DNA of 64,000 nucleotides from contig UCLB01000007.1 of NCBI GenBank assembly GCA_900473205.1, forward strand, positions 186,001 to 250,000, written 5' to 3'. Made by a program: the position numbers and the translations under genes. The notes beneath the pieces are model-generated. The model had not been told where the DNA came from, searched no databases, and saw only the letters and a program-made list of their open reading frames with translations. Below are positions 43,656 to 52,194 of this stretch, piece by piece. This DNA comes from Hyphomicrobiales bacterium (GTDB taxonomy: Bacteria; Pseudomonadota; Alphaproteobacteria; Rhizobiales; Rhizobiaceae). Positions within the stretch are counted from its first letter, which is position 1, and each line of letters begins with the position of its first letter.

Positions 43656-44810
43656 ATGGCTCAAGCACTGACCAATGCCCGGATTTTCGATGGCATGGAG
43701 TGGCACGACAACAGCGCCTTGCTAATCGACAGCGGCAAGGTGGCGGGCGTGGTGGCGCAGGGGGAACTGCCATCCGGCATAGAGCAGGTCGATGCCGGGG
43801 GCACAATCATCGTGCCGGGCTTTATCGATTTGCAGGTCAATGGCGGCGGCGGCGTGATGCTGAACGACGATCAGTCTGTCGATGGTATCCGCCAGATTTG
43901 CGCAGCCCATGCAAAATTCGGAACGACCGCACTTTTACCCACTCTGATTACCGACACGCGCGAGATAACAGCAGCGACCATCGAAGCCGGGTTGAAAGCA
44001 AAGGAAGCGAAGGTTCCGGGCTTTCTCGGCCTGCATCTGGAAGGGCCGCATCTTTCCGTTGCCCGCAAGGGCACCCATCATCCGGGGCTGATCCGGCCTA
44101 TGGAAGATGTGGATCTCGAACGCCTGCTGGCCATCGGCCATAGCTTCGAAGCGCTGATGATTACGGTCGCGCCCGAGAACACGACTAAGGAGCAGGTCAG
44201 AGCGCTGGCGAAAGCCGGCTTTACCGTCAGCCTTGGCCACACCAATGCGCCTTATGAGACGGCAAAAGCCTATGCCGAAGCTGGTGCACGCACCGTGACG
44301 CACCTTTTCAATGCCATGAGCCCGCTGGAAAATCGTTCGCCCGGCCTCGTCGGCGCAGCGCTCGATCTCGGCAATCTCTCGACTGGCATCATTGCCGATG
44401 GTTTCCACGTCCACCCCGCCTCGATGGGCCTTGCCCTGCGAGCAAAGCGTGGACCGGGCCGGGTCTTCATCGTCACCGACGCCATGTCCACCATCGGCAC
44501 CGACTTGACCGGCCTGACGCTGAACGACCGGCAAATTTATCGCAAGGATGGACGTCTGACGCTGGCGGACGGCACGCTGGCGGGAGCCGACATCGACATG
44601 CTGTCATCGGTGCTTTTCGTCCACCGTCAGCTCGGGCTCGATTTTGAGGAAGCCGTGCGCATGGCAAGCCTTTACCCGGCAGAGGCCATCGGTGTGTCGG
44701 ATCATAAAGGCCGTTTGAAAGCCGGTTACGACGCCGATTTCGTGGTTCTGACCGATCACCACTCTATGAGAAGTACGTGGATTGGTGGCGAGCGAGTATT
44801 CGCTGCTTGA
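43656..44810 (+). CDS. nagA: N-acetylglucosamine-6-phosphate deacetylase
   Basis: Amidohydrolase of 384 residues that removes acetate from GlcNAc 6-phosphate. Visible motifs: PGFIDLQVNGGGGVML, the metal/substrate segment GLHLEGPHLS, metal histidines in VSLGHTNA and THLFNAMSPLENRSPG, and the catalytic aspartate in FIVTDAMSTIG. It begins 2 bases after the NagB-II-like stop. Last gene of the plus-strand arm. Confidence 0.95.
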   Translation: MAQALTNARIFDGMEWHDNSALLIDSGKVAGVVAQGELPSGIEQVDAGGTIIVPGFIDLQVNGGGGVMLNDDQSVDGIRQICAAHAKFGTTALLPTLITDTREITAATIEAGLKAKEAKVPGFLGLHLEGPHLSVARKGTHHPGLIRPMEDVDLERLLAIGHSFEALMITVAPENTTKEQVRALAKAGFTVSLGHTNAPYETAKAYAEAGARTVTHLFNAMSPLENRSPGLVGAALDLGNLSTGIIADGFHVHPASMGLALRAKRGPGRVFIVTDAMSTIGTDLTGLTLNDRQIYRKDGRLTLADGTLAGADIDMLSSVLFVHRQLGLDFEEAVRMASLYPAEAIGVSDHKGRLKAGYDADFVVLTDHHSMRSTWIGGERVFAA

Positions 44811-44825
44811 TGAAGGTAGTTCGAC

Positions 44826-44857
44826 AAAAAATACGCGGAGCATGACCGCCCCGCGTA
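44826..44857 (-). terminator. Terminator of the molybdenum hydroxylase operon
   Basis: Stem TACGCGG / CCGCGTA, with a minus-strand run of six T directly after the stem (44826-44831). It lies 34 bp past the stop codon of the large subunit gene. Confidence 0.6.
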
Positions 44858-44891
44858 AATCTTCAGTTCAATCTTGCCCAAAATGGCATGG

Positions 44892-47192
44892 TCACAGACC
44901 AGCCATCACCTTATCCAGCGTAAGCGGCAGATCACGAATCCGCACGCCCGTTGCATTGTAGACCGCGTTTGCAATCGCCGCTCCGACACCCGTGATACCA
45001 ATCTCACCGATGCCGCGTGCGCCCATGGGCGCCTGTGGGTCTGGCTTGTTGGTGTAGATGATGTCGATGGGCGGGACGTCCATCTGCACCGGTACATGAT
45101 AATCCGCCAGCGAAGCGTTGACGACGCGGCCTGTTCTCTCATCGAAATTGGTTTCTTCGGTGAGCGCAAGGCCAATACCCATAATGATGCCGCCTTTGAA
45201 CTGGCTGGTGGCCATCTTGGCGTTCAATATCTGCCCGGCATCGAAGGAGCCGAGGAACCGCGACACCCGCGTTTCGCCCGTTAGGGCGCTGACCCGCACC
45301 TCGCAGAACTGTGCGCCATAGGAGTGCATCGAAAAAGCCTCCGCTTCTGCCGGTGGCGGGGCTTCTGCTTCGCAGACCAGCTCTTCACGCCCTGCCCTGC
45401 GCAATATGGACTGATAGCTCTCGTAGCGACTTTTGTCGTCCACATGGCTAAGACCGCCGTCCCGAGGTTCGACCTCGGAAAGCGACAGACCGGCCAGTGG
45501 CGAGTCATTGCCGGCAAGCTTGATTAGTTCCTCCACAAAGACTTCCGTCGCAGCGATGACGGCACCGCCAATGGAGGCTGTCTGTGTCGAGCCACCAGCG
45601 ATCACCCCACGCGGCAGGTTGCTATCGCCATATTCGAAGGTCACATGGTCGAGCGGCACGCCCAACCGCGCAGCGATGTGTTGAGCCTGAGCCGTGGCCG
45701 TTCCCATGCCCATGTCGTGCACGGCGGTCGATACCGTGACATGGCCCTCTGCCGTCAGCTTGATCCTCGCCGCACCACCGGGAAAACGATGGTAGGGATA
45801 TGTTGCAGTCGCGCAGCCCATGCCGATCAGCCATTCACCTTCGCGCTTCTGGCGTGGAGTCTGGCTCCTGCGATCCCAACCGAACTTCTCGGCACCTTTC
45901 TCATAGGCTTCGATGAGATAACGTGACGAAAATGGCTTGCCGCTCGTCGGGTCCTTTTCCGGCTCGATACGGCGACGCAGTTCGATGGGGTCCATTGCCA
46001 GCTTGTCGGCCAATTCATCCAGCGCGCATTCCAGGGCGAATGTGCCGACGGATTCGCCGGGGGCGCGCATGAAGGTGTTGACCAGCATATCCATGTCGGC
46101 GACATCCTGCGCCAGGCGGAATGTCCTGGCGGCATAGAGGTGCTTTGCTGGAAAGGTGAACTGTTCCGGGCAGGAATTGTGCAGCGTCATCGCCGCCGTT
46201 CCCGTGTGGATCAGCGCATCCAGCGTGCCATCGGATTTCGCACCAAGCGCCACCCGCTGCTCGGTCACCGTGCGACCGCCAATGATACGAAACACGCCTT
46301 CGCGAGACAGCATGATCCGCACCGGTCGTCCGGCAAGTTTCGATGCAGCGCAGGCGAGGATCTGGTGGTCCCAGAGACATTTGCCGCCAAAACCGCCACC
46401 GACATAGGGCGATGTCACGTGGACCTTGTCCAGATCGAGATCGAAGATATCGGCAAGCTGGCCTTTGGTCAGGTCCAGCAACTGGCTGGCATCATGCACA
46501 CGCAATTCGTCGCCGTTCCAGGCAACGGTTGCCGCATGCAGTTCGATGGCGTTGTGATTGTGCCGTGGCGTCCGGTAGATGACATCGACCTTGACCTCGG
46601 CGTTGGCGAGCGCTGTCTCGGCATCGCCAATTTCCACAACAGGCGGCTGGCCTAGCAGGTTGTCCAATTGGCGTGGTGTCTTCTTTGCCTCATCGAATGA
46701 CGTTACGGCTGGCAGCAATGCATAGTCCGCCTTGATGAGCGAAGCGGCATAGTCCGCCTGTTCCTGCGTTTGCGCCAGAACCAGAGCAATAGGCTGGCCG
46801 TTCCAGTGGATTTCGTCGTTTTGCATCACGGGGAGATCGCTGGAACCTGCCGCAGTCGGCGACGACATCATCAATGACGGCGCCTTCATCCGAGGGGCGT
46901 TCTTATAGGTCATGACGAGAATGACCCCGGGTGCAGCCTCTGCCGCCTTCACATCCAGATCGGTGATGCGACCGCGCGCTATGGTGCTGAAGGCGAGCGC
47001 CGCGTAGTTGATGTTGTCATAGGGAAACTCTGCAGCAAAACGCGTCTTGCCCTGAACCTTCATGGGGCCGTCGATGCGGGATACGGGCTGGCCAAGCGTG
47101 CCGTGTTTGCGCAACATCGGGTCAGACGTAATGGCGGGCTGCCAGCGGCCCGGCTTGCCTGCTTCTGGCAGTGTTCGGGTTTCGGCGCTCAT
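44892..47192 (-). CDS. Molybdenum hydroxylase large subunit (xanthine dehydrogenase family, PaoC/YagR-like)
   Basis: Molybdopterin-cytosine-dinucleotide binding subunit of an aldehyde/xanthine oxidoreductase, 766 residues. Cofactor blocks YVGGGFGGKCLWDHQ, RAPGESVGTFALE, AVHDMGMGTATAQAQ and the C-terminal ARGIGEIGITG with the likely catalytic glutamate are visible. No signal peptide appears. The start overlaps the FAD-subunit stop (ATGA). The size and subunit layout resemble E. coli PaoABC, so aldehydes are plausible substrates. Last gene of the operon. Confidence 0.92.
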   Translation of the reverse strand: MSAETRTLPEAGKPGRWQPAITSDPMLRKHGTLGQPVSRIDGPMKVQGKTRFAAEFPYDNINYAALAFSTIARGRITDLDVKAAEAAPGVILVMTYKNAPRMKAPSLMMSSPTAAGSSDLPVMQNDEIHWNGQPIALVLAQTQEQADYAASLIKADYALLPAVTSFDEAKKTPRQLDNLLGQPPVVEIGDAETALANAEVKVDVIYRTPRHNHNAIELHAATVAWNGDELRVHDASQLLDLTKGQLADIFDLDLDKVHVTSPYVGGGFGGKCLWDHQILACAASKLAGRPVRIMLSREGVFRIIGGRTVTEQRVALGAKSDGTLDALIHTGTAAMTLHNSCPEQFTFPAKHLYAARTFRLAQDVADMDMLVNTFMRAPGESVGTFALECALDELADKLAMDPIELRRRIEPEKDPTSGKPFSSRYLIEAYEKGAEKFGWDRRSQTPRQKREGEWLIGMGCATATYPYHRFPGGAARIKLTAEGHVTVSTAVHDMGMGTATAQAQHIAARLGVPLDHVTFEYGDSNLPRGVIAGGSTQTASIGGAVIAATEVFVEELIKLAGNDSPLAGLSLSEVEPRDGGLSHVDDKSRYESYQSILRRAGREELVCEAEAPPPAEAEAFSMHSYGAQFCEVRVSALTGETRVSRFLGSFDAGQILNAKMATSQFKGGIIMGIGLALTEETNFDERTGRVVNASLADYHVPVQMDVPPIDIIYTNKPDPQAPMGARGIGEIGITGVGAAIANAVYNATGVRIRDLPLTLDKVMAGL

Positions 47193-48178
47193 GCGTTTTC
47201 TCCCTTCAATTCTTCAAGAACGGCAACGATGGTTCGTTTCGCCAGTTCGATTTTGAACGCGTTGTCACGCAGGCCAACGGCATCCGCGAGTTCCGCTTCG
47301 GCAGCGGCGCGGAAACTGTCCGCGTCTGCTTTCTGACCTCTCAAAGCTGCCTCGGCTTTCAGCGCTCGCCACGGTTTGTGTGCGACGCCGCCAAGCGCCA
47401 ACCTGACATCCTGCACGATACCGGCTTCGTCCACATCCAGAGCCGCAGCAACGGAAATGAGAGCGAAAGCGTAGCTCGCGCGGTCTCGCACCTTTCGGTA
47501 TGCAGACCGCCGCGCAAAAGCGAGCGGCGGAATTTCGACCGCCGTAATCAGCTCATCCGGCTGCAACTCGGTTTCCACATCGGGCCGGTCACCGGGTAGA
47601 TGATGAAGATCACGCAGTGGCATGCTGCGAGCGCCCGCCGGTCCCTGAAGGTGAACGACGGCATCTAGTGCAACGAGCGCCACACACATGTCAGACGGAT
47701 GGGTCGCCACGCAGCTTTCGGATGCGCCGAGAATTGCGTGGTAACGGTTGAACCCTTCCAAGGCGTCACAGCCCGCATGCGGCTGTCGCTTGTTGCAGCG
47801 GGCGGCATTGTCGTAAAAATACCGACAGCGGGTACGCTGCAGGATGTTGCCGCCGACCGTCGCGACATTGCGAATTTGCGCGCTCGCCCCGGCGAGAATA
47901 GAGCGGGACAGAAGCGGAAAATGAGCGCGCACGGCTTCATGGGATGCAAGGGCTGTATTCTTCACTCCTGCACCGATCAGCAGACTGCCATCGGCGCGCT
48001 GTTCAATGGTGGCGGGCAGATGCGAGATATCGACCAGCGTTTCAGGCTTTTCAACGGTCTCGCGCATGAGATCGACAAGATTGGTGCCTCCACCCAGATA
48101 TTTCGCGGCAGGGCCTGCCTGTTTGAGCGCGATGGCGGAAGATGCATCTGATGCCTGATGATAGGAGAAAATGTTCAT
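47189..48178 (-). CDS. Molybdenum hydroxylase FAD-binding subunit with extra cysteine cluster
   Basis: Medium subunit of 329 residues. FAD-binding segments KYLGGGTNLVDLM and ATVGGNILQRTRC are present. Between them and the C-terminal domain lies an insertion with CRYFYD, AARCNKRQPHAGC, where the cysteines resemble those binding an extra [4Fe-4S] cluster in PaoB and 4-hydroxybenzoyl-CoA reductase. The start overlaps the stop of the iron-sulfur subunit. No export signal. Confidence 0.9.
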   Translation of the reverse strand: MNIFSYHQASDASSAIALKQAGPAAKYLGGGTNLVDLMRETVEKPETLVDISHLPATIEQRADGSLLIGAGVKNTALASHEAVRAHFPLLSRSILAGASAQIRNVATVGGNILQRTRCRYFYDNAARCNKRQPHAGCDALEGFNRYHAILGASESCVATHPSDMCVALVALDAVVHLQGPAGARSMPLRDLHHLPGDRPDVETELQPDELITAVEIPPLAFARRSAYRKVRDRASYAFALISVAAALDVDEAGIVQDVRLALGGVAHKPWRALKAEAALRGQKADADSFRAAAEAELADAVGLRDNAFKIELAKRTIVAVLEELKGENA

Positions 48179-48708
48179 GCCCGTGCCCTCTCTTCGGTCG
48201 GCATCGCCGTTTGCTGCGCCAGGGTTTCGGAAATGGCTTCGACAATGCCGTTATAGGCGCCGCATCGACAGAGATTGCCGCTCATACGCTCGCGGATTTC
48301 AGTGTCGCTAACCGGAATGTTGCCTGCTGAAAGATCGCTGGTGACGGCGCTCGGAATGTTGCGTTCGATCTCGCCTGCCATCCCGATGGCGGAACAGAGC
48401 TGCCCGGGCGTGCAATAGCCGCACTGAAAGCCGTCATGTTCGATGAAGGCTTTTTGCAAGGCATTGAGATTGCCATTGGCAGCAAGCCCTTCGACCGTTG
48501 TGATGCTGCGGCCCTGATATTGAACCGCAAGCGCGAGACAGGAATTGATGCGCTCGCCATCGACAAGCACGGTGCAGGCACCGCATGCGCCCTGATCGCA
48601 ACCCTTTTTCGTTCCGGTAAAACCCAGAGTGTTGCGCATGAGATCGAGCAGAGACGTGCGGATATCCGCCTCGACCTCTATCGCTTCTCCATTGATGGTA
48701 AAATGCAT
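48175..48708 (-). CDS. Molybdenum hydroxylase [2Fe-2S] subunit
   Basis: Small electron-transfer subunit of 177 residues. N-terminal ferredoxin-type cluster GCDQGACGACTVLVDG and a later cysteine at INSC; C-terminal four-helix cluster domain with QCGYCTPGQ and GNLCRCGAY. Unlike E. coli PaoA it begins directly with MHFTINGEAIEVEAD and has no twin-arginine leader, so this enzyme is expected in the cytoplasm. First gene of the three-subunit set. Confidence 0.93.
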   Translation of the reverse strand: MHFTINGEAIEVEADIRTSLLDLMRNTLGFTGTKKGCDQGACGACTVLVDGERINSCLALAVQYQGRSITTVEGLAANGNLNALQKAFIEHDGFQCGYCTPGQLCSAIGMAGEIERNIPSAVTSDLSAGNIPVSDTEIRERMSGNLCRCGAYNGIVEAISETLAQQTAMPTEERARA

Positions 48709-48851
48709 AGGACATCTCCCTTGGCTGAAACGTATGGATATGATGATGGTCCGCAGGACGGTGAGGTGCCCACGGGTTCAGGTCCTCAATGGAGGACGGT
48801 CTGCTTGCCTTGATGCCGCACGGACATGGCCCGGCGGGATGTCTACGTTGT

Positions 48852-49859
48852 TCAGTCCGCCATCAGCGCGGTCTGCCGACTGGCGGCAATGTCGGCGACA
48901 ACCGAGAGCGCCAGCGAATGAGCGTCACGCGCGCGCCCGAAAAGCCCGATTGGCGCCTTGATCCGGTCGATTACCTCATCCGAATGGCCGCTCTCGCGCA
49001 GTCGCTCCACACGTTTTTCGTGGGTGCGGGAACTGCCAAGCGCGCCGATGTAGAAAGGCCGAGCCTTCAATGCCACCTCCAGCACAGGCATTTCCAACTC
49101 GAGGTCATGCTGAAGAAGTGCGACAGCGGTATTCGCATCGATTACAGACGCGTCGCCCGCAGCATGTTCATAAAGCACGACCTCGTAACCGGCAGCCTTC
49201 GCAACCTTCGATGCCATCTCAACCTCCAGAGTGCGGCCGAACAACACGACACGGACGGCCGGGCGATAGCTGGTTACGAAGGTATCTCCGTCCCAACCCG
49301 TCTGAGCCGACGTGGCACCGAGTGACAGGGCTTCACGACCCGAAGCATAAGATAGCTGCGCTTGCTTTCGGTTTTTCATGGCCTCCAGAACGGAAGAAAT
49401 CGGCTCGAAATCGCGAAGAAGGTGGATGGCAACAGTAATGCCGCCCCCGCATGGAAGCACGATATCGAAAAAGGGCGATCCCTCGCCCAGCATGACGAAA
49501 CGGTCGTGACCGGTTTCGATTGCCTGCAATGCTTCTGCCGCAACAGCTGCTTCGGTGCAGCCGCCGGATACATAGCCGCAATAGCGCCCGTCACTGGCGA
49601 CAGCCATATGCGCGCCAAGTGGACGAGATGACCCGCCGCGAATTTCGATCAGCGTACAGAGCGCCACCTGGCAACCGCTCTTGGCCGCCTGAAGTGCGAA
49701 GTCGAGGATTTCGGCAGGACTATCCGTTGAAAACGCCTTCACCGGCAGACGTATTTCCTCCGGCATGGTCTTCAAGGCCAGCCGAGAGTTGGGTCGACAG
49801 AGAGGGAACGAATGTCCGCCGGGGTCGTTATGGAGGCTGATGTCGATGGATTGGGTCAT
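48852..49859 (-). CDS. XdhC-family molybdenum hydroxylase maturation protein
   Basis: Chaperone that binds and sulfurates the molybdenum cofactor for insertion into hydroxylases, 335 residues. XdhC blocks: CTLIEIRGGSSRPLGAHM, GYVSGGCTEAAVA, FDIVLPCGGGI, and the Rossmann-like C-terminus KARPFYIGALGSSRTHEKR with APIGLFGRARDA. AGGAGCC lies upstream of the ATG. It is upstream of and probably cotranscribed with the three structural genes (143 bp gap). Confidence 0.92.
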   Translation of the reverse strand: MTQSIDISLHNDPGGHSFPLCRPNSRLALKTMPEEIRLPVKAFSTDSPAEILDFALQAAKSGCQVALCTLIEIRGGSSRPLGAHMAVASDGRYCGYVSGGCTEAAVAAEALQAIETGHDRFVMLGEGSPFFDIVLPCGGGITVAIHLLRDFEPISSVLEAMKNRKQAQLSYASGREALSLGATSAQTGWDGDTFVTSYRPAVRVVLFGRTLEVEMASKVAKAAGYEVVLYEHAAGDASVIDANTAVALLQHDLELEMPVLEVALKARPFYIGALGSSRTHEKRVERLRESGHSDEVIDRIKAPIGLFGRARDAHSLALSVVADIAASRQTALMAD

Positions 49860-50012
49860 TACAGGCTCCTGCTTGCGGCGCTGGATTGACGCCTAAACCT
49901 CAAGAATGCCGGATGGTTCCGACATTGCGATTATTCAGCCGGCCCCTCGTGTGATTTCGGCATGACATCTGCCCCCGATTTGAACTAATGATTGAACGGC
50001 GCCACGCATAAC

Positions 50013-50026
50013 CGGAGGCGCCTCCG
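50013..50026. promoter_or_regulatory. Perfect palindrome upstream of TetR gene
   Basis: CGGAGGCGCCTCCG, self-complementary over 14 bp, in the divergent region between xdhC and the TetR gene. It may be the TetR operator. Confidence 0.45.
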
Positions 50027-50083
50027 TTTAATCTAGTGACTTGCGATCATTCGTCAAGCCTTTTCGTGTGGAGTGAATTTAAA

Positions 50084-50674
50084 GTGCCGAAGGAGCGCCC
50101 GTCGCAATCGCCTGCGCCGACCCAGTTGCGCGCGGACGCGCGCCGTAATCGTGAAAAGCTGGTCGAAGTCGCAGCAAGTGCTTTTGCGGAACAAGGCGCG
50201 GCTGCTTCACTCGAGGATATCGCCCGGCGCGCAGGCGTGGGCATCGGCACGCTTTACCGGCACTTCCCAACCCGCGAACATCTGGTTGAAGTCGTTTATC
50301 GCCGTGAACTCGAACTTATTGCCACGGCTGCCACCGAGCTGATGGCGGAAAAAGCGCCAGATGCTGCGCTTGAAGAATGGATGCTGCGGTTCGTTGGCTA
50401 TATGGCAGCCAAGCGCGGCATGGCCAGCAGCCTGAAATTGCTGTTCACATCAAATTCCACGCTTTTTGCTGAAGGCTCAAATCTTCTGCAATCCGCATTT
50501 GGAAAGCTCCTCGACAACGCGGTCGAAGCCGGAGCCATCAAGGGAGACATCCAGCCCGCGGATGTTCTGAACGCGCTGTTCGGCATCTACTCGATTCCAG
50601 ATGGACCCGATTGGCGGGAGCGGGCGCACAGGATCGTTCGTCTCGTCATGGATGGCTTGCGAAACACGCCGTAG
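50084..50674 (+). CDS. TetR-family transcriptional regulator
   Basis: Regulator of about 196 residues. Helix-turn-helix at LEDIARRAGVGIGTLYRHFPTREHLVEVVY is typical of the family, followed by a helical ligand domain. The GTG at 50084 is chosen because GGAG lies about ten bases upstream; a GTG at 50036 is in frame but is only 10 bp from the palindrome. Divergent from xdhC and the hydroxylase genes, which it probably represses. Effector unknown. Confidence 0.85.
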   Translation: MPKERPSQSPAPTQLRADARRNREKLVEVAASAFAEQGAAASLEDIARRAGVGIGTLYRHFPTREHLVEVVYRRELELIATAATELMAEKAPDAALEEWMLRFVGYMAAKRGMASSLKLLFTSNSTLFAEGSNLLQSAFGKLLDNAVEAGAIKGDIQPADVLNALFGIYSIPDGPDWRERAHRIVRLVMDGLRNTP

Positions 50675-50730
50675 CGGCGGTGCCTAAAACCGATCTTGGA
50701 GAGGTTGGACATCTTACAGTTTGCTGGTAT

Positions 50731-50745
50731 GTTCTCTTTTTGTTT
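50731..50745 (+). promoter_or_regulatory. LexA box of dinB (GTTC-N7-GTTT)
   Basis: One mismatch from the alphaproteobacterial LexA consensus GTTC-N7-GTTC, 21-35 bp before the chosen dinB start. Its position inside the possible N-terminal extension argues for the later start. Confidence 0.55.
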
Positions 50746-50765
50746 CAGCATCTTTCGATCGTCTT

Positions 50766-51854
50766 ATGAGCGCCATTCCCACACAGCCCGTCCGCAAGAT
50801 CATCCATGTCGATATGGACGCATTTTACGCATCCGTGGAGCAGCGAGACAATCCCGACCTTCGCGGCAAGCCACTCGCCGTGGGTGGGTCTGCGGCGCGG
50901 GGCGTCGTGGCTGCTGCCAGTTATGAGGCGAGAACCTTTGGCGTGCATTCGGCCATGCCGTCAGTCACCGCCAAGCGAAAATGTCCCGATCTGATTTTCG
51001 TGCCGCCTCGATTTGAGGTGTACCGACAGGTTTCGCAACAAATTCGGGAGATTTTTGCGGAATATACGCCCTTGATCGAACCGCTCTCGCTGGATGAAGC
51101 CTATCTCGACGTCACAGAAAATCTGAAAGGCATGGAGATCGCGACCGATATCGCGCTGGAAATTCGGGCAAAGATCAAGGCTGTTACCGGCCTCAACGCG
51201 TCCGCAGGTATCTCCTACAATAAATTTCTGGCGAAGATGGCGAGCGACCTGAACAAGCCAAACGGCCAGGCGGTGATCACACCGAAAAACGGACCCGGTT
51301 TTGTCGAAGCACTTCCCGTCAAGAAATTCCATGGGGTAGGACCGGCCACGGCAGAGCGGATGAGGCGGCATGGCATCGAGACCGGGCTCGATCTCAAATC
51401 CAAGCCCCTCGCCTTTCTCCAGCAGCACTTCGGCAAATCCGGCCCCTATTTTTACGGCATTGCGCGCGGGATCGACGAACGACAGGTCAAACCCAACCGC
51501 ATTCGCAAATCCATTGGAGCCGAGGATACATTTGTGGAGGATGTCGATGATTTGGGCCTTGCCCAAGCGGAACTGCGACCGCTGGCGCAAAAGGTATGGC
51601 GGCACTGCGAGGCGCACGACATCACCGGGAAGACGGTGACCGTAAAAATCAAATATTCGGATTTCACGCAGGCAACGCGCAGCAAGACGGTGTCAGTGGG
51701 TATTTCTGACCTCGATACGATTGTTGAGATAGCCGAAACGCTGCTTGCCTCCGTCTTCCCATTCAAATTACCGGTTCGGCTGCTGGGTGTCACGCTGTCA
51801 TCGCTCGACACGGAAGAAAGCGTCCAAGCGCCGCAACTGGATTTGGGATTGTAG
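50766..51854 (+). CDS. dinB: DNA polymerase IV
   Basis: Y-family translesion polymerase, 362 residues from ATG 50766. Active-site motif IHVDMDAFYASVEQ, catalytic SLDEAYLDVT, helix-hairpin-helix HGVGPATAERMRRHGI, and the little-finger domain near the C-terminus. The start at 50721 would add 15 hydrophobic residues and overlap the LexA-like box, so it is not used. Expected to be induced by DNA damage. It ends just before the small RNA region on the other strand. Confidence 0.94.
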   Translation: MSAIPTQPVRKIIHVDMDAFYASVEQRDNPDLRGKPLAVGGSAARGVVAAASYEARTFGVHSAMPSVTAKRKCPDLIFVPPRFEVYRQVSQQIREIFAEYTPLIEPLSLDEAYLDVTENLKGMEIATDIALEIRAKIKAVTGLNASAGISYNKFLAKMASDLNKPNGQAVITPKNGPGFVEALPVKKFHGVGPATAERMRRHGIETGLDLKSKPLAFLQQHFGKSGPYFYGIARGIDERQVKPNRIRKSIGAEDTFVEDVDDLGLAQAELRPLAQKVWRHCEAHDITGKTVTVKIKYSDFTQATRSKTVSVGISDLDTIVEIAETLLASVFPFKLPVRLLGVTLSSLDTEESVQAPQLDLGL

Positions 51855-51875
51855 AGAGGGTGGCTCTAAAGCAGA

Positions 51876-51909
51876 AAAGCCTGCCGCGGGAGGAGGTGCG
51901 GCAGGCTTT
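51876..51909 (-). ncRNA. Hairpin with CCTCCTCCC loop, 3' end of the small RNA (terminator)
   Basis: Perfect 12-bp stem AAAGCCTGCCGC / GCGGCAGGCTTT around the loop ACCTCCTCCC (minus strand), followed by TTTT. Confidence 0.8.
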
Positions 51910-51921
51910 CCAAAAAGAACC

Positions 51922-51954
51922 GAACAGCGACTGGGAGGAGGAGTGCCGCTGTTC
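51922..51954 (-). ncRNA. Hairpin with CCTCCTCCC loop, third in the small RNA
   Basis: Eight-bp outer stem GAACAGCG / CGCTGTTC and an inner ACT/AGT pairing enclose the motif. The region after it on the minus strand contains CTTTTT. Confidence 0.75.
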
Positions 51955-51957
51955 CGA

Positions 51958-51990
51958 CAGGCGCCCTTGGGAGGAGGATAGGGCTACCTG
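51958..51990 (-). ncRNA. Hairpin with CCTCCTCCC loop, second in the small RNA
   Basis: Outer pairs CAGG / CCTG and inner pairs GCCCT / AGGGC, separated by a small internal mismatch, enclose the motif. Confidence 0.72.
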
Positions 51991-51993
51991 AAT

Positions 51994-52027
51994 TCGAAGC
52001 TTTGCGGGAGGAGGTGCATCGCTTCGA
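51994..52027 (-). ncRNA. Hairpin with CCTCCTCCC loop, 5'-most in the small RNA
   Basis: Seven-bp outer stem TCGAAGC / GCTTCGA plus inner TGC/GCA pairs around the motif. Confidence 0.72.
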
Positions 52028-52134
52028 TGAGATTAAGATAGCAATTTTCACCGCCTATTAAATAGATTTCCTTGCAGTACAGACATGCACCAAACGCATG
52101 GCTAGAATTATGCAGGATTTCTATCGGGCTGAAA

Positions 52135-52167
52135 CGAAAACGCCCGCTTCATCAGCGGGCGTTTTCG
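52135..52167. terminator. Strong terminator between DUF1127 gene and small RNA
   Basis: Perfect 14-bp stem CGAAAACGCCCGCT / AGCGGGCGTTTTCG with a 5-base loop, 28 bp after the DUF1127 stop. A- and T-rich arms make it suitable for termination on both strands. Confidence 0.85.
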
Positions 52168-52194
52168 TCATAAAGCAAAATTCAAAGCCGAAGC

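Larger units (their letters stand above)
51868..52028 (-). ncRNA. Alpha-r14 / cuckoo (CcsR, NfeR1-like) small RNA with four anti-Shine-Dalgarno loops
   Basis: On the minus strand four consecutive hairpins each expose CCTCCTCCC in the loop, the hallmark of alphaproteobacterial CcsR/cuckoo and alpha-r14 RNAs, which base-pair with ribosome binding sites. The last hairpin (51909-51876) is the strongest and is followed by TTTTCTG, acting as terminator. TATCTT at 52040-52035 may be a -10 element, placing the 5' end near 52028 and giving about 160 nt. It lies downstream of a DUF1127 gene, the arrangement known in Rhodobacter for CcsR1-4. Boundaries are estimates. Confidence 0.82.

Noticed and set aside
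51888-52014. Four GGGAGGAGG repeats looked like a short CRISPR or direct-repeat array
   Set aside because: Each repeat lies in the loop of a different hairpin, spacing and flanks vary, and the complement is the known anti-Shine-Dalgarno loop motif of alphaproteobacterial small RNAs.
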